Positions 1 to 6,949 of a stretch of 11,208 nucleotides of DNA are shown piece after piece. The notes beneath the pieces are model-generated. The model ran no database searches, had not been told where the DNA came from, and worked only from the letters and a program-made list of their open reading frames with translations. This DNA is from Comamonadaceae bacterium. GTDB taxonomy: Bacteria > Pseudomonadota > Gammaproteobacteria > Burkholderiales > Burkholderiaceae_C. The stretch spans positions 1-11,208 of the forward strand of contig CANGZG010000071.1 in assembly GCA_947458415.1 (NCBI GenBank). The letters run 5' to 3'. The position numbers and the translations under genes were made by a program. Within the stretch, counting starts at the first letter, position 1. Every line of letters starts with the position of its first letter.

Positions 1-1
1 A

Positions 2-787
2 AAGCCACGCACCACGGTGGGCTGGAAGGGTTTGATCAACGACCCTTATTTGGATGAGAGTTTTCGCATTGACGAAGGCTTGCGTATCGCGCGTCAGTTG
101 CTGATTGAAATCAACCGCAGCGGCGTGCCCGCTGGCAGTGAATTTTTGGACGTGATTTCTCCGCAATACATCGGGGACCTGATCAGCTGGGGCGCCATCG
201 GTGCGCGCACCACCGAAAGCCAAGTGCATCGCGAATTGGCGTCTGGTTTATCGGCACCCATCGGTTTCAAAAACGGCACAGACGGCAACATCAAAATCGC
301 GACCGACGCGATCCAAGCGGCGGCCCGCGGTCACCACTTTTTGTCGGTGCACAAAAACGGACAAGTGGCGATTGTGCAAACCCAAGGCAACCCAGATTGC
401 CACGTGATTTTGCGCGGGGGTAAAACACCCAACTACGATGCAGCGAGCGTGGCGGCGGCTTGCAAAGAACTCGAAGCAGCCAAATTGCCTGCCAGCCTGA
501 TGGTGGACTGCAGCCATGCCAACAGCAGCAAGCAGCATGAACGCCAGTTGGATGTGGCCAAAGACATCGCGGGTCAAATCTCAGGCGGTTCACACAAGGT
601 GTTCGGCGTGATGGTAGAGAGCCATTTGCAACCCGGCGCGCAAAAATTCACGCCCGGCAAAGACAAGGTCGAAGGCTTGGTCTATGGGCAAAGCATCACC
701 GATGCCTGCTTGGCTTGGGATGATTCGCTTGAGGTGCTGAAAGTGTTGGACGCTGGTATCAAAGCCAGACGCAAAGCGAAAACATAA
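2..787 (+). CDS. aroG: Class I DAHP synthase (3-deoxy-7-phosphoheptulonate synthase), 5'-truncated
   Basis: Condenses phosphoenolpyruvate and erythrose 4-phosphate to DAHP, the first step of the shikimate pathway, in the cytosol. The reading frame is open to the left edge. The visible 261 residues begin at KPRTTVGWKG, the PEP-binding segment, so roughly the first 90 residues lie outside the window, including the N-terminal regulatory part and the metal-binding Cys. Family motifs in order: GAIGARTTESQVHRELASGL, GFKNGTDG, DCHVILRGGK, the metal-ligand His in DCSHANSSKQ (about residue 172), the Glu in MVESHL (about 206) and the Asp in SITDAC (about 234). The in-frame GTG at 17 is internal, not a start. 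Stop is TAA at 785-787, with mpl converging 13 bp away. It resembles the E. coli AroF/G/H type, but the window cannot show which aromatic amino acid inhibits it, so the symbol is provisional. Confidence 0.93.
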   Translation, partial: KPRTTVGWKGLINDPYLDESFRIDEGLRIARQLLIEINRSGVPAGSEFLDVISPQYIGDLISWGAIGARTTESQVHRELASGLSAPIGFKNGTDGNIKIATDAIQAAARGHHFLSVHKNGQVAIVQTQGNPDCHVILRGGKTPNYDAASVAAACKELEAAKLPASLMVDCSHANSSKQHERQLDVAKDIAGQISGGSHKVFGVMVESHLQPGAQKFTPGKDKVEGLVYGQSITDACLAWDDSLEVLKVLDAGIKARRKAKT

Positions 788-800
788 CCACCGGGCAGGC

Positions 801-2207
801 TCAATGCTGTAAGGCGTTGAGTAATGTTTGGTGGATGCCACCAAAGCCGCCGTTGCTCATGCAGACGATGTGATCGCCTGGCAGGACCGCCGACTTGATT
901 TGCGCCACCAACTCATCGATGGACGCAGCGGTACGCGCCCGTTCACCCATGGGCGACAGCGCATCGGCGGCATCCCAATCGAGACCGGCGGTGTGACAAA
1001 AGGCCAAATCTGCCAACGCCAAACTCCAAGGCAACTGCGATTTCATGGCGCCCAATTTCATGGTGTTGCTGCGCGGTTCAAACACGGCCAACAGGCGTCC
1101 TTCGGGAACGCGGCGGCGCAACCCATCCAAGGTGGTGCGAATGGCCGTTGGGTGGTGTGCGAAATCGTCATACACCCGAATGGCTTGTGCCCCGCTGCCC
1201 ACGGTGCCGCGCAACTCCATGCGACGCCGCACATTCTCGAACCTTGCCAACGCTTTGGCGGCTTGCGCCGGTGACACGCCAACATGTTGGGCTGCGGCGA
1301 TCGCGGCCAGCGCGTTCATCTGGTTGTGCACGCCAGTGAGTGACCACTGAACTTGCGCCACGGGCTGTCCTGCTTGCAGCACTTCAAACGCATGCGGTTC
1401 ACCTGTGGCCTGCCAATTTCCGGTGTGGCCAAACCGGTCCACTTGGCTCCAGTGCCCCAGGCTCAACACACGTTTCAAACTGTCTTGCTCGGCATTGACG
1501 ACCAAACAACCGCTGGCGGGCACGGTGCGCACCAAGTGGTGAAATTGCCGCTCGATCGAGGCCAAGTCATCGAAAATATCGGCATGGTCGAATTCGAGGT
1601 TGTTCAACACGGCAGTGCGTGGCCGGTAATGAACAAATTTGCTGCGTTTGTCAAAAAATGCGGTGTCGTACTCGTCGGCCTCGATCACAAACAGCGGGCG
1701 GGGTTGGCCCAAGGCCTGTTGACCCAGTCTGGCTGAAACACCGAAATTCAAAGGCATGCCGCCAATCAAAAAACCCGGCGTCAATCCGGCTTGTTCCAGC
1801 ACCCATGCCAGCATGGCGGTGGTGGTGGTTTTGCCATGGGTTCCGGCGACCGCCAACACATGCCGAGATTGTCCGGGCGCATGAAGCACATGGTCGCTCA
1901 GCCACTGTGGTCCGCTGGTGTAAGGCACACTGGCTTCCAGAATGGCTTCCATCAGGGGATATCGCGGGGCACCGTCGGGCAGGCGGGCACGAGACACGAC
2001 ATTGCCGATCACATACATGTCGGGCTTCAATGCCATTTGCTCGACGCCATAGCCTTCGATCAATTCGATGCCCAAAGCGCGCAACTGATCGCTCATCGGT
2101 GGGTAAACGCCAGCGTCACAACCGGTGACGCGGTGACCGGCTTCGCGGGCCAGGGCGGCCAGACCGCCCATGAAGGTGCCGCAAATGCCTAGTATGTGTA
2201 TGTGCAT
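801..2207 (-). CDS. mpl: UDP-N-acetylmuramate:L-alanyl-gamma-D-glutamyl-meso-diaminopimelate ligase
   Basis: Cytosolic murein-recycling enzyme that joins the recovered tripeptide L-Ala-gamma-D-Glu-meso-DAP to UDP-MurNAc using ATP, bypassing MurC, MurD and MurE. The 468 residues (E. coli Mpl is about 457) show the Mur-ligase order: N-terminal Rossmann segment HILGICGTFMGGLA (residues 4-17), ATP loop AGTHGKTTTT (121-130), central domain with EADEYDTAFFDKRSKFVHY (176-194) and LNNLEFDHADIFDD (201-214), then the C-terminal domain with VHNQMNALAA (293-302), YDDFAHHPTAI (346-356) and EPRSNTMKLG (377-386), ending near MSNGGFGGIHQ (450-460). The start is the ATG at 2205-2207, because the next 14 residues match the family N-terminus. 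An in-frame TTG at 2243 would add 12 unrelated residues and lie in the predicted -35 box. No Shine-Dalgarno is visible. Divergent from the gene at 2300, convergent with the DAHP synthase gene. Confidence 0.96.
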   Translation of the reverse strand: MHIHILGICGTFMGGLAALAREAGHRVTGCDAGVYPPMSDQLRALGIELIEGYGVEQMALKPDMYVIGNVVSRARLPDGAPRYPLMEAILEASVPYTSGPQWLSDHVLHAPGQSRHVLAVAGTHGKTTTTAMLAWVLEQAGLTPGFLIGGMPLNFGVSARLGQQALGQPRPLFVIEADEYDTAFFDKRSKFVHYRPRTAVLNNLEFDHADIFDDLASIERQFHHLVRTVPASGCLVVNAEQDSLKRVLSLGHWSQVDRFGHTGNWQATGEPHAFEVLQAGQPVAQVQWSLTGVHNQMNALAAIAAAQHVGVSPAQAAKALARFENVRRRMELRGTVGSGAQAIRVYDDFAHHPTAIRTTLDGLRRRVPEGRLLAVFEPRSNTMKLGAMKSQLPWSLALADLAFCHTAGLDWDAADALSPMGERARTAASIDELVAQIKSAVLPGDHIVCMSNGGFGGIHQTLLNALQH

Positions 2208-2215
2208 GGATTGGC

Positions 2216-2243
2216 ATTGTAGAAGTGCCCTGATGCCAGCCAA
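2216..2243 (-). promoter_or_regulatory. Probable mpl promoter, predicting a leaderless mRNA
   Basis: Read on the minus strand, TTGGCT (2238-2243) lies 16 nt before TACAAT (2216-2221), matching the sigma-70 boxes at 4 of 6 and 5 of 6 positions. Only 8 nt separate the -10 box from the mpl ATG, so a normal initiation distance places the transcript's first base at or within about 2 nt of the ATG. The absence of a Shine-Dalgarno sequence fits. Seen: boxes and spacing. Inferred: promoter use and leaderless translation. Confidence 0.5.
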
Positions 2244-2299
2244 GGCTTTGGCCGGGCAGAGGATGGAGGGCCTGCGCCAGCAAGGTCACAATCGCCACC

Positions 2300-2893
2300 A
2301 TGCACAGCGACACCAAATGGGAAATTGCCGCCACTGCCGCTCGCTTGGTGGTCGAGGAGGGCTTGGAGTTCGGACCAGCCAAACACCGCGCCCTCAAAGA
2401 ACTTGGCCTGCCCGCCCGCCAGGCTTTGCCAGACAACGACATGGTTGAGAGCGAAGTCATCGACTATTTGCAACTGTTTTGCGCTGACACCCAGCCAAGC
2501 GAATTGCGGGCGCTGCGTCGCTTGGCGCTGGCATGGATGGAGCGACTTTGCGCGTTTCGCCCGCATTTGACTGGCGCAGTGTGGCGCGGCACGGCCACGC
2601 GTTTGTCAGACATCGCCATCCAATTGTTTTGCGATGACAGCAAACAAGCTGAACTTGCGTTGCTCGACCAAGGCGTGCGTTTCGATGTTCGCGCGGTCCA
2701 TGGTTTTCGCGGGGAAACTGTGGACGCGCTGAGCATCCACAGCCATTGCCCAGAACTGAATGAAAACATTGGTGTGCATTTGATGGTGTATGACCATGAC
2801 GATTTGCGCGGTGCATTGCTGCCCGACAAGCAAGGAAGGACTTGGCGCGGCGACATCAACGCGGTTCGGCAACTGGTGGACAATGCCGCATGA
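2300..2893 (+). CDS. Unassigned protein with a nucleotidyltransferase-like core motif
   Basis: A 197-residue soluble protein I cannot assign to a named family with certainty. Residues 1-88 look helical (for example WEIAATAARLVVEEGLEFG at 7-25 and SELRALRRLALAWMERL at 67-83). Residues 90-110 carry TGAVWRGTATRLSDIAIQLF, which resembles the MNT-type nucleotidyltransferase pattern G-[GS]-x-xRG-x-A-x-x-SD-h-[DE]-h. In that pattern two acids flank a hydrophobic residue; here the first (D104) is present and the second is Ala106. D129 in RFDVR could be the third carboxylate. No signal peptide or membrane segment is visible. The start is ATG 2300, with AAGGT at 2282-2286 as a distant possible ribosome site. 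The stop overlaps the next start by 4 nt (ATGA), so it is probably translationally coupled to the thioredoxin-like gene. It is real by context and coding pattern; the function is open. Confidence 0.75.
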   Translation: MHSDTKWEIAATAARLVVEEGLEFGPAKHRALKELGLPARQALPDNDMVESEVIDYLQLFCADTQPSELRALRRLALAWMERLCAFRPHLTGAVWRGTATRLSDIAIQLFCDDSKQAELALLDQGVRFDVRAVHGFRGETVDALSIHSHCPELNENIGVHLMVYDHDDLRGALLPDKQGRTWRGDINAVRQLVDNAA

Positions 2894-3429
2894 ACCTTGA
2901 AACACCTCCCACGAAAGTCGCCCACAGTCGGCGCACATTCATGTCTGTGGCGGCTGGCGCGTTGGTGACCGGGCTGGCCGTGGCTTGGTGGCGTCAGCGC
3001 AGTGAGGCCTTGCCTGAGGCCACGCTTGCCGCCTTGTGGGCCGCTGAGTTCGAGCAACCCGACGGTTCGCCCTTGGCCTTGGCCCAGTTCAAAGGCCAGC
3101 CGCTGGTGGTCAATTTTTGGGCCACTTGGTGTACCCCGTGCGTTGAAGAAATGCCGTTATTGAACGCCTTTTATCAACAAAATAAGTCTAAAAGCTGGCA
3201 AGTACTTGGATTGGCGATAGATCAGCCCAGTGCGGTCAAGCGTTTTCTGGGTCAGTATCCAGTAGAATACCCGGTTGGCATGGCGGGCCTGAATGGCACG
3301 GCGTTGATGACCGAGTTGGGCAATTTGCAAGGTGGTTTGCCTTTCACATTGGTCATCGATGCACAGCAAGGGCTGCGGATGAGAAAACTCGGCAAACTCT
3401 CCGAAGATGACATACGTTCTTGGGTTTGA
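2890..3429 (+). CDS. TlpA/ResA-type thiol-disulfide oxidoreductase with twin-arginine N-terminus
   Basis: A 179-residue thioredoxin-fold protein, probably periplasmic. The N-terminus has SRRTFMS (residues 13-19), close to the Tat consensus SRRxFLK, then a hydrophobic stretch (about 20-34) and RQRSEA, which could be a cleavage region or the end of an anchor. The catalytic domain follows: LVVNFWATWCTPCVEEMPLL (72-91) with the redox pair C81/C84, and GGLPFTLVID (148-157) with the expected cis-Pro P151. Family members reduce or isomerise disulfides, for instance in cytochrome c or cytochrome oxidase assembly; the partner here is unknown. The ATG at 2890 was chosen because it overlaps the previous stop as ATGA and leaves the signal at the N-terminus. 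A longer frame from 2842 would add 16 residues read from the upstream gene in another frame. The codons around 3170-3230 are somewhat more AT-rich than the rest. Confidence 0.88.
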   Translation: MNLETPPTKVAHSRRTFMSVAAGALVTGLAVAWWRQRSEALPEATLAALWAAEFEQPDGSPLALAQFKGQPLVVNFWATWCTPCVEEMPLLNAFYQQNKSKSWQVLGLAIDQPSAVKRFLGQYPVEYPVGMAGLNGTALMTELGNLQGGLPFTLVIDAQQGLRMRKLGKLSEDDIRSWV

Positions 3430-3441
3430 CTTCACTTGCTT

Positions 3442-3479
3442 TTGCCCAAGACCCTGAATTGGTGTAAATTAGCGTCTTG
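3442..3479 (+). promoter_or_regulatory. Possible accB promoter with flanking inverted repeat
   Basis: The 75-bp gap before accB holds TTGCCC (3442-3447), 17 nt, then TAAATT (3465-3470), an acceptable sigma-70 pair. A 6-bp inverted repeat, CAAGAC (3447-3452) and GTCTTG (3474-3479), brackets the -10 box and could be an operator half-site pair, though this length can occur by chance. The spacing to the accB ATG at 3505 would give a leader of about 28 nt. It would let accBC be expressed separately from the two upstream genes. Confidence 0.35.
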
Positions 3480-3504
3480 TTAACAGCAATTGACTGCAAG
3501 TTAT

Positions 3505-3966
3505 ATGGATTTAAGAAAACTTAAAACTTTGATCGACTTGGTTTCCGAGTCCAATGTGTCCGAATTGGAGATCACCGAGGCCGAGGGCAAAGTCCGCATC
3601 GTCAAAGGCCCGGTCGGTGGGCCAGTTGTCATGGCCGCACCCGTGGCGGTGGCTGCGCCAGCGGCACCCGTGGCGGCGGCAGCGACAACGGCACCCATGG
3701 CTGCCGCGCCAGCCGAAGCGCCAGTCGCCAGCGGCCATGTCGTCAAATCGCCCATGGTGGGCACGTTCTACACCGCCTCCAGTCCCGAAGCCAAACCGTT
3801 TGTGCAGGTCGGCAGCGTGGTCAAAGAAGGCGAAACCATTTGCATCATCGAGGCCATGAAAATCCTCAACGAAATTGAAGCCGATAAAAGCGGTACCGTG
3901 ACCCGCGTGTTGGTGGACAACGGCCAAGCCGTTGAGTACGGTCAACCCCTGTTCATGATTGAGTGA
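3505..3966 (+). CDS. accB: Acetyl-CoA carboxylase biotin carboxyl carrier protein
   Basis: Carries biotin between biotin carboxylase (AccC) and the carboxyltransferase in the first committed step of fatty acid synthesis. The 153 residues (E. coli about 156) show three parts: the N-terminal helix MDLRKLKTLIDLVSES (1-16) and ELEITE region typical of AccB, a flexible Ala/Pro-rich linker (about 41-76), and the biotinyl domain (about 78-153). The domain includes SPMVGTFYTASSPEAKPFV (82-100) and the biotinylation motif IIEAMKILNEI (114-124), with K119 as the biotin-bearing lysine. The ATG at 3505 is chosen because it gives the family N-terminus MDxRKxK; a TTG at 3490 would add five unrelated residues. 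accC follows after 9 bp. No strong Shine-Dalgarno is visible. Confidence 0.97.
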   Translation: MDLRKLKTLIDLVSESNVSELEITEAEGKVRIVKGPVGGPVVMAAPVAVAAPAAPVAAAATTAPMAAAPAEAPVASGHVVKSPMVGTFYTASSPEAKPFVQVGSVVKEGETICIIEAMKILNEIEADKSGTVTRVLVDNGQAVEYGQPLFMIE

Positions 3967-3975
3967 CCCCCGGAC

Positions 3976-5325
3976 ATGTTTAAAAAGATATTGATCGCCA
4001 ACCGGGGCGAAATTGCACTGCGCATCCAACGCGCCTGCAAAGAACTCGGTGTCGAAGCCGTGGTGGTGTATTCCGAAGCTGACCGTGATGCCAAATACGT
4101 CAAATTGGCAGAGGAAGCGGTCTGCATTGGGCCAGCGGCTTCAGCGCAAAGTTACTTGAACATGCCCGCCATCATTTCTGCGGCCGAGGTCACTGATGCG
4201 CAGGCGATCCACCCCGGTTACGGGTTCTTGAGCGAGAACGCTGATTTCGCAGAGCGGGTGGAAAAAAGCGGGTTCGTCTTCATTGGGCCCACGCCCGATT
4301 CGATTCGCATGATGGGCGACAAAGTATCGGCCAAACAAGCCATGATCAAAGCGGGCGTGCCTTGCGTGCCCGGTTCTGACGGAGAATTGCCAGACGACCC
4401 CGCGCAAATCCGACGCATTGGCAAAGCCGTGGGTTACCCGGTCATCATCAAAGCCGCAGGGGGTGGTGGTGGTCGCGGCATGCGGGTGGTGCACAACGAA
4501 GCCGCATTGATCCACGCGGTACAAACCACCAAAGCCGAGGCGGGCGCAGCCTTTGGCAACCCGGCGGTGTACATGGAGAAGTTTTTACAAAACCCCAGGC
4601 ACATCGAGATTCAAATATTGGCAGACAACTTCAAGAACGCCATTTACTTGGGCGAGCGTGATTGCTCTATGCAGCGACGCCACCAAAAAGTCATTGAAGA
4701 GGCACCGGCCCCGGGCATCGCGCGCAAATTGATTGAGCGCATCGGTGAACGCTGTGTGGCAGCCTGCAAAAAAATGGGTTACCGAGGCGCAGGCACCTTC
4801 GAGTTCTTGTACGAGAACGGCGAGTTTTATTTCATTGAAATGAACACCCGTGTTCAAGTGGAACACCCGGTCACCGAATTCATCACCGGTGTTGACATCG
4901 TCAAAACCCAAATCATGACGGCCTCGGGCATGAAGTTGCCCTATACCCAGCGGCAAATCGAGATCAAAGGCCATGCGATTGAATGCCGCGTGAACGCCGA
5001 AGACCCGTTCAAATTCACCCCTTCACCCGGGCGCATCACCATGTGGCATCCACCGGGGGGGCCTGGTGTGCGCGTGGATTCACATGTCTACACCAATTAC
5101 TTTGTGCCCTCCAACTATGACTCGATGATCGGGAAAATCATCGTGCATGGCGACACCCGCGAGCATGCGTTGGCGCGCATGCGCACGGCCTTGGGCGAGA
5201 CCGTGGTCGAAGGCATCAGCACCAACATCGCCTTGCACAAGGCCATGATGAATGACCCGGGATTCATCAGCGGTGGCACCAATATCCATTACCTCGAAGA
5301 ATGGTTGGCGGTTCGTCAAGCCTGA
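3976..5325 (+). CDS. accC: Acetyl-CoA carboxylase, biotin carboxylase subunit
   Basis: Carboxylates the biotin on AccB with bicarbonate and ATP. At 449 residues it is the same length as E. coli AccC and keeps its residue numbering at the sites I checked. N-terminal domain: MFKKILIANRGEIALRI (1-17), HPGYGFLSENA (79-89). ATP-grasp domain: K116, K159, the glycine-rich loop AGGGGGRGM (161-169), ERDCSMQRRHQKVIEEAP (227-244) containing C230 and K238, E276, and the catalytic segment FIEMNTRVQVEHPVTE (286-301) with E288, N290, R292 and E296. C-terminal domain: GHAIECRVNAED and SNYDSMIGKIIVHG. The start at ATG 3976 lies 9 bp after accB. Its stop overlaps the prmA start by one base (TGATG), which points to coupled translation. 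Confidence 0.98.
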   Translation: MFKKILIANRGEIALRIQRACKELGVEAVVVYSEADRDAKYVKLAEEAVCIGPAASAQSYLNMPAIISAAEVTDAQAIHPGYGFLSENADFAERVEKSGFVFIGPTPDSIRMMGDKVSAKQAMIKAGVPCVPGSDGELPDDPAQIRRIGKAVGYPVIIKAAGGGGGRGMRVVHNEAALIHAVQTTKAEAGAAFGNPAVYMEKFLQNPRHIEIQILADNFKNAIYLGERDCSMQRRHQKVIEEAPAPGIARKLIERIGERCVAACKKMGYRGAGTFEFLYENGEFYFIEMNTRVQVEHPVTEFITGVDIVKTQIMTASGMKLPYTQRQIEIKGHAIECRVNAEDPFKFTPSPGRITMWHPPGGPGVRVDSHVYTNYFVPSNYDSMIGKIIVHGDTREHALARMRTALGETVVEGISTNIALHKAMMNDPGFISGGTNIHYLEEWLAVRQA

Positions 5326-6209
5326 TGGTTGAACTGCATTTGCATTGCCCGCAGCACGAGGTGGAAACCATCAGCGATGCCTTGATGGCTTTGGATGCAC
5401 TCAGCGTGTCGGTCGAAGACGCTGACGCCCACACCGACCAAGAACAAGCTTTATTTGGCGAACCGGGCATGCCCCCGCCTGCGGCTGGTTGGGCCCGTTC
5501 GCAAGTGGTGGCTTTGTTCGCCAGTGAAGCGGCTGCACAAGAAGCAGGCCAATTGTTGGTGCTGCAGCCCTTTTTTCAAGACGCCGAACTCAAAGGCATG
5601 CAGACCTTGTCAGAACAAGATTGGGTGCGACTGACGCAATCCCAATTTGAACCCGTCCCGATCACGGACACATTTTGGGTGGTGCCGAGTTGGCACGAAC
5701 CACCCGCGCAAGCAGATTGGGTGCTTCGCTTAGACCCGGGTTTGGCATTTGGCACGGGCACACACCCCACGACCCGCATGTGTCTGCGTTGGATCGCCAT
5801 GCACCCGCCGCAAGGGCAACGTGTGTTGGACTATGGGTGTGGCTCAGGCATTTTGGCGATCGGCGCGGCGATGCTGGGTGCTGCAAACGTGGACGCGGTG
5901 GACATCGATCCGGATGCGTTGGTCGCCACCCAAGCGAATGCCCGTCACAACCAAGTACAGGTGAACACTGGACCGCCCTCGCTGGCCAGTGGCACGTACC
6001 CGCTGGTGGTGGCCAATATCTTGGCAGCGCCTCTCAAAGTGTTGGCACCTTTGTTGTGTGCCCACGTGGCGGTTGGTGGTCAGTTGTTGCTGGCCGGTAT
6101 TTTGTCGCGCCAGACCGAAGAAATTGTGCAGGCCTACCAACCGTTTGTGGCATTGAAAGTGGCCGATGAACAAGATGGTTGGGTGTTGATGCACGGTCAG
6201 CGCCACTGA
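5325..6209 (+). CDS. prmA: Ribosomal protein L11 methyltransferase
   Basis: SAM-dependent enzyme that trimethylates several amino groups of ribosomal protein L11 in the cytosol. The 294 residues (E. coli about 293) comprise an N-terminal substrate-binding domain (about 1-100, with DWVRLTQSQFEPVPI at 99-113) and a C-terminal Rossmann methyltransferase domain. The methyltransferase domain shows DPGLAFGTGTHPTTRMCL (137-154), the SAM-binding loop VLDYGCGSGILAIGAAMLGA (167-186), the acidic VDIDPDA (192-198) and the NILAAPL motif (231-237). The start is the ATG at 5325 inside the accC stop (TGATG). The frame extends upstream to 5301 only within accC and would add eight unrelated residues. accC followed by prmA is a common order in proteobacteria. 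Confidence 0.96.
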   Translation: MVELHLHCPQHEVETISDALMALDALSVSVEDADAHTDQEQALFGEPGMPPPAAGWARSQVVALFASEAAAQEAGQLLVLQPFFQDAELKGMQTLSEQDWVRLTQSQFEPVPITDTFWVVPSWHEPPAQADWVLRLDPGLAFGTGTHPTTRMCLRWIAMHPPQGQRVLDYGCGSGILAIGAAMLGAANVDAVDIDPDALVATQANARHNQVQVNTGPPSLASGTYPLVVANILAAPLKVLAPLLCAHVAVGGQLLLAGILSRQTEEIVQAYQPFVALKVADEQDGWVLMHGQRH

Positions 6210-6238
6210 CACCTCAACCGACCCAGCGTTTCAAACCC

Positions 6239-6928
6239 ATGGCTTTCGTCACCCTTTGCCCCCAATGCCAAACTGGCTTCTCGGTGCAACCGGAGCATTT
6301 CAGCACGGCTGACGGTTGGGTGCGTTGCAGCCGTTGTGCCCATGTGTTTCAGATCGACCAGCACTTGTTTGAGATGGACGACCCCCAGCCCTTGCCGGAA
6401 CTGGTGCAGCCGTTGTCTCGGCCGTCGGCCGCGTCTGCAGACACGCCACTGAGTGTGTCTGAACCAGCCTCACATGGTTGGGCCGGGTTTTGGCTGGGCG
6501 TGTCGCTGGTGGTCTTGGCATGCCAGTGGGCAGTGCACCAGCGCCATGCGATCGCAGGCCGTGTGCCCGAATTGTTTCCCCTCCTGCAGTGGTTATGCCA
6601 GCCTGTGTCGTGTGAAGTGCATTTGCCGATGGACCCAGACCAAGTGTCATTGGAAGCCAGCAGTTTCAAAAAAGCAGGCGAACATGCATTCGTCTTCGAA
6701 GGGGTGGTGAGAAATTTGGGCGACTCTGTGTTGACGCCACCCGCATTAGAGCTGACATTGAACGCCGCTGGCCGCGATCTGGTGCGCAAAGTCATCATGC
6801 CTTCAGAGTTGGGCTTGACCGAGCCTTTGCGTCCTCGCGGCAACCATGCGTTTTCTCTCAGCTTCAGTCTTGACCCCGCCTTGTCTCCGACAATCGATGG
6901 CTTCAAGGCCTTGCTTTTTTACCCTTAA
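6239..6928 (+). CDS. Zinc-ribbon DUF3426 membrane protein
   Basis: A 229-residue protein of the MJ0042 zinc-ribbon plus DUF3426 type. Residues 5-36 form the ribbon, with the Cys pairs C7-PQ-C10 and C30-SR-C33 as zinc ligands. A variable acidic, Pro/Ser-rich linker follows (about 45-78), then one membrane helix (about 79-98, WAGFWLGVSLVVLACQWAV) and a C-terminal domain (about 125-228) with the usual two Cys (C120, C125) and FEGVVRNLGDSVLTPPALEL (153-172). The ribbon should be cytoplasmic and the DUF3426 domain periplasmic. Family members are commonly found after prmA in betaproteobacteria; no function is established that I know of. The ATG at 6239 is chosen because it leaves the CPxC motif at the N-terminus; a longer frame from 6179 overlaps prmA. 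Gap to prmA 29 bp. Confidence 0.85.
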   Translation: MAFVTLCPQCQTGFSVQPEHFSTADGWVRCSRCAHVFQIDQHLFEMDDPQPLPELVQPLSRPSAASADTPLSVSEPASHGWAGFWLGVSLVVLACQWAVHQRHAIAGRVPELFPLLQWLCQPVSCEVHLPMDPDQVSLEASSFKKAGEHAFVFEGVVRNLGDSVLTPPALELTLNAAGRDLVRKVIMPSELGLTEPLRPRGNHAFSLSFSLDPALSPTIDGFKALLFYP

Positions 6929-6949
6929 TTTTTCAGATCGGATGTACCC

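Noticed and set aside
788..800. Possible terminator between the convergent DAHP synthase and mpl genes
   Set aside because: The 13-bp gap shows no stem and no T-run.
1619..2192. Plus-strand open frames opposite mpl
   Set aside because: mpl is a clear full-length match on the minus strand; these frames are Arg/His-rich shadows.
2208..2243. Longer mpl N-terminus from a TTG at 2243
   Set aside because: It adds 12 residues not seen in the family and falls within the predicted promoter.
3490..3504. TTG start giving accB five extra residues
   Set aside because: The ATG at 3505 gives the family N-terminus MDLRKLK exactly.
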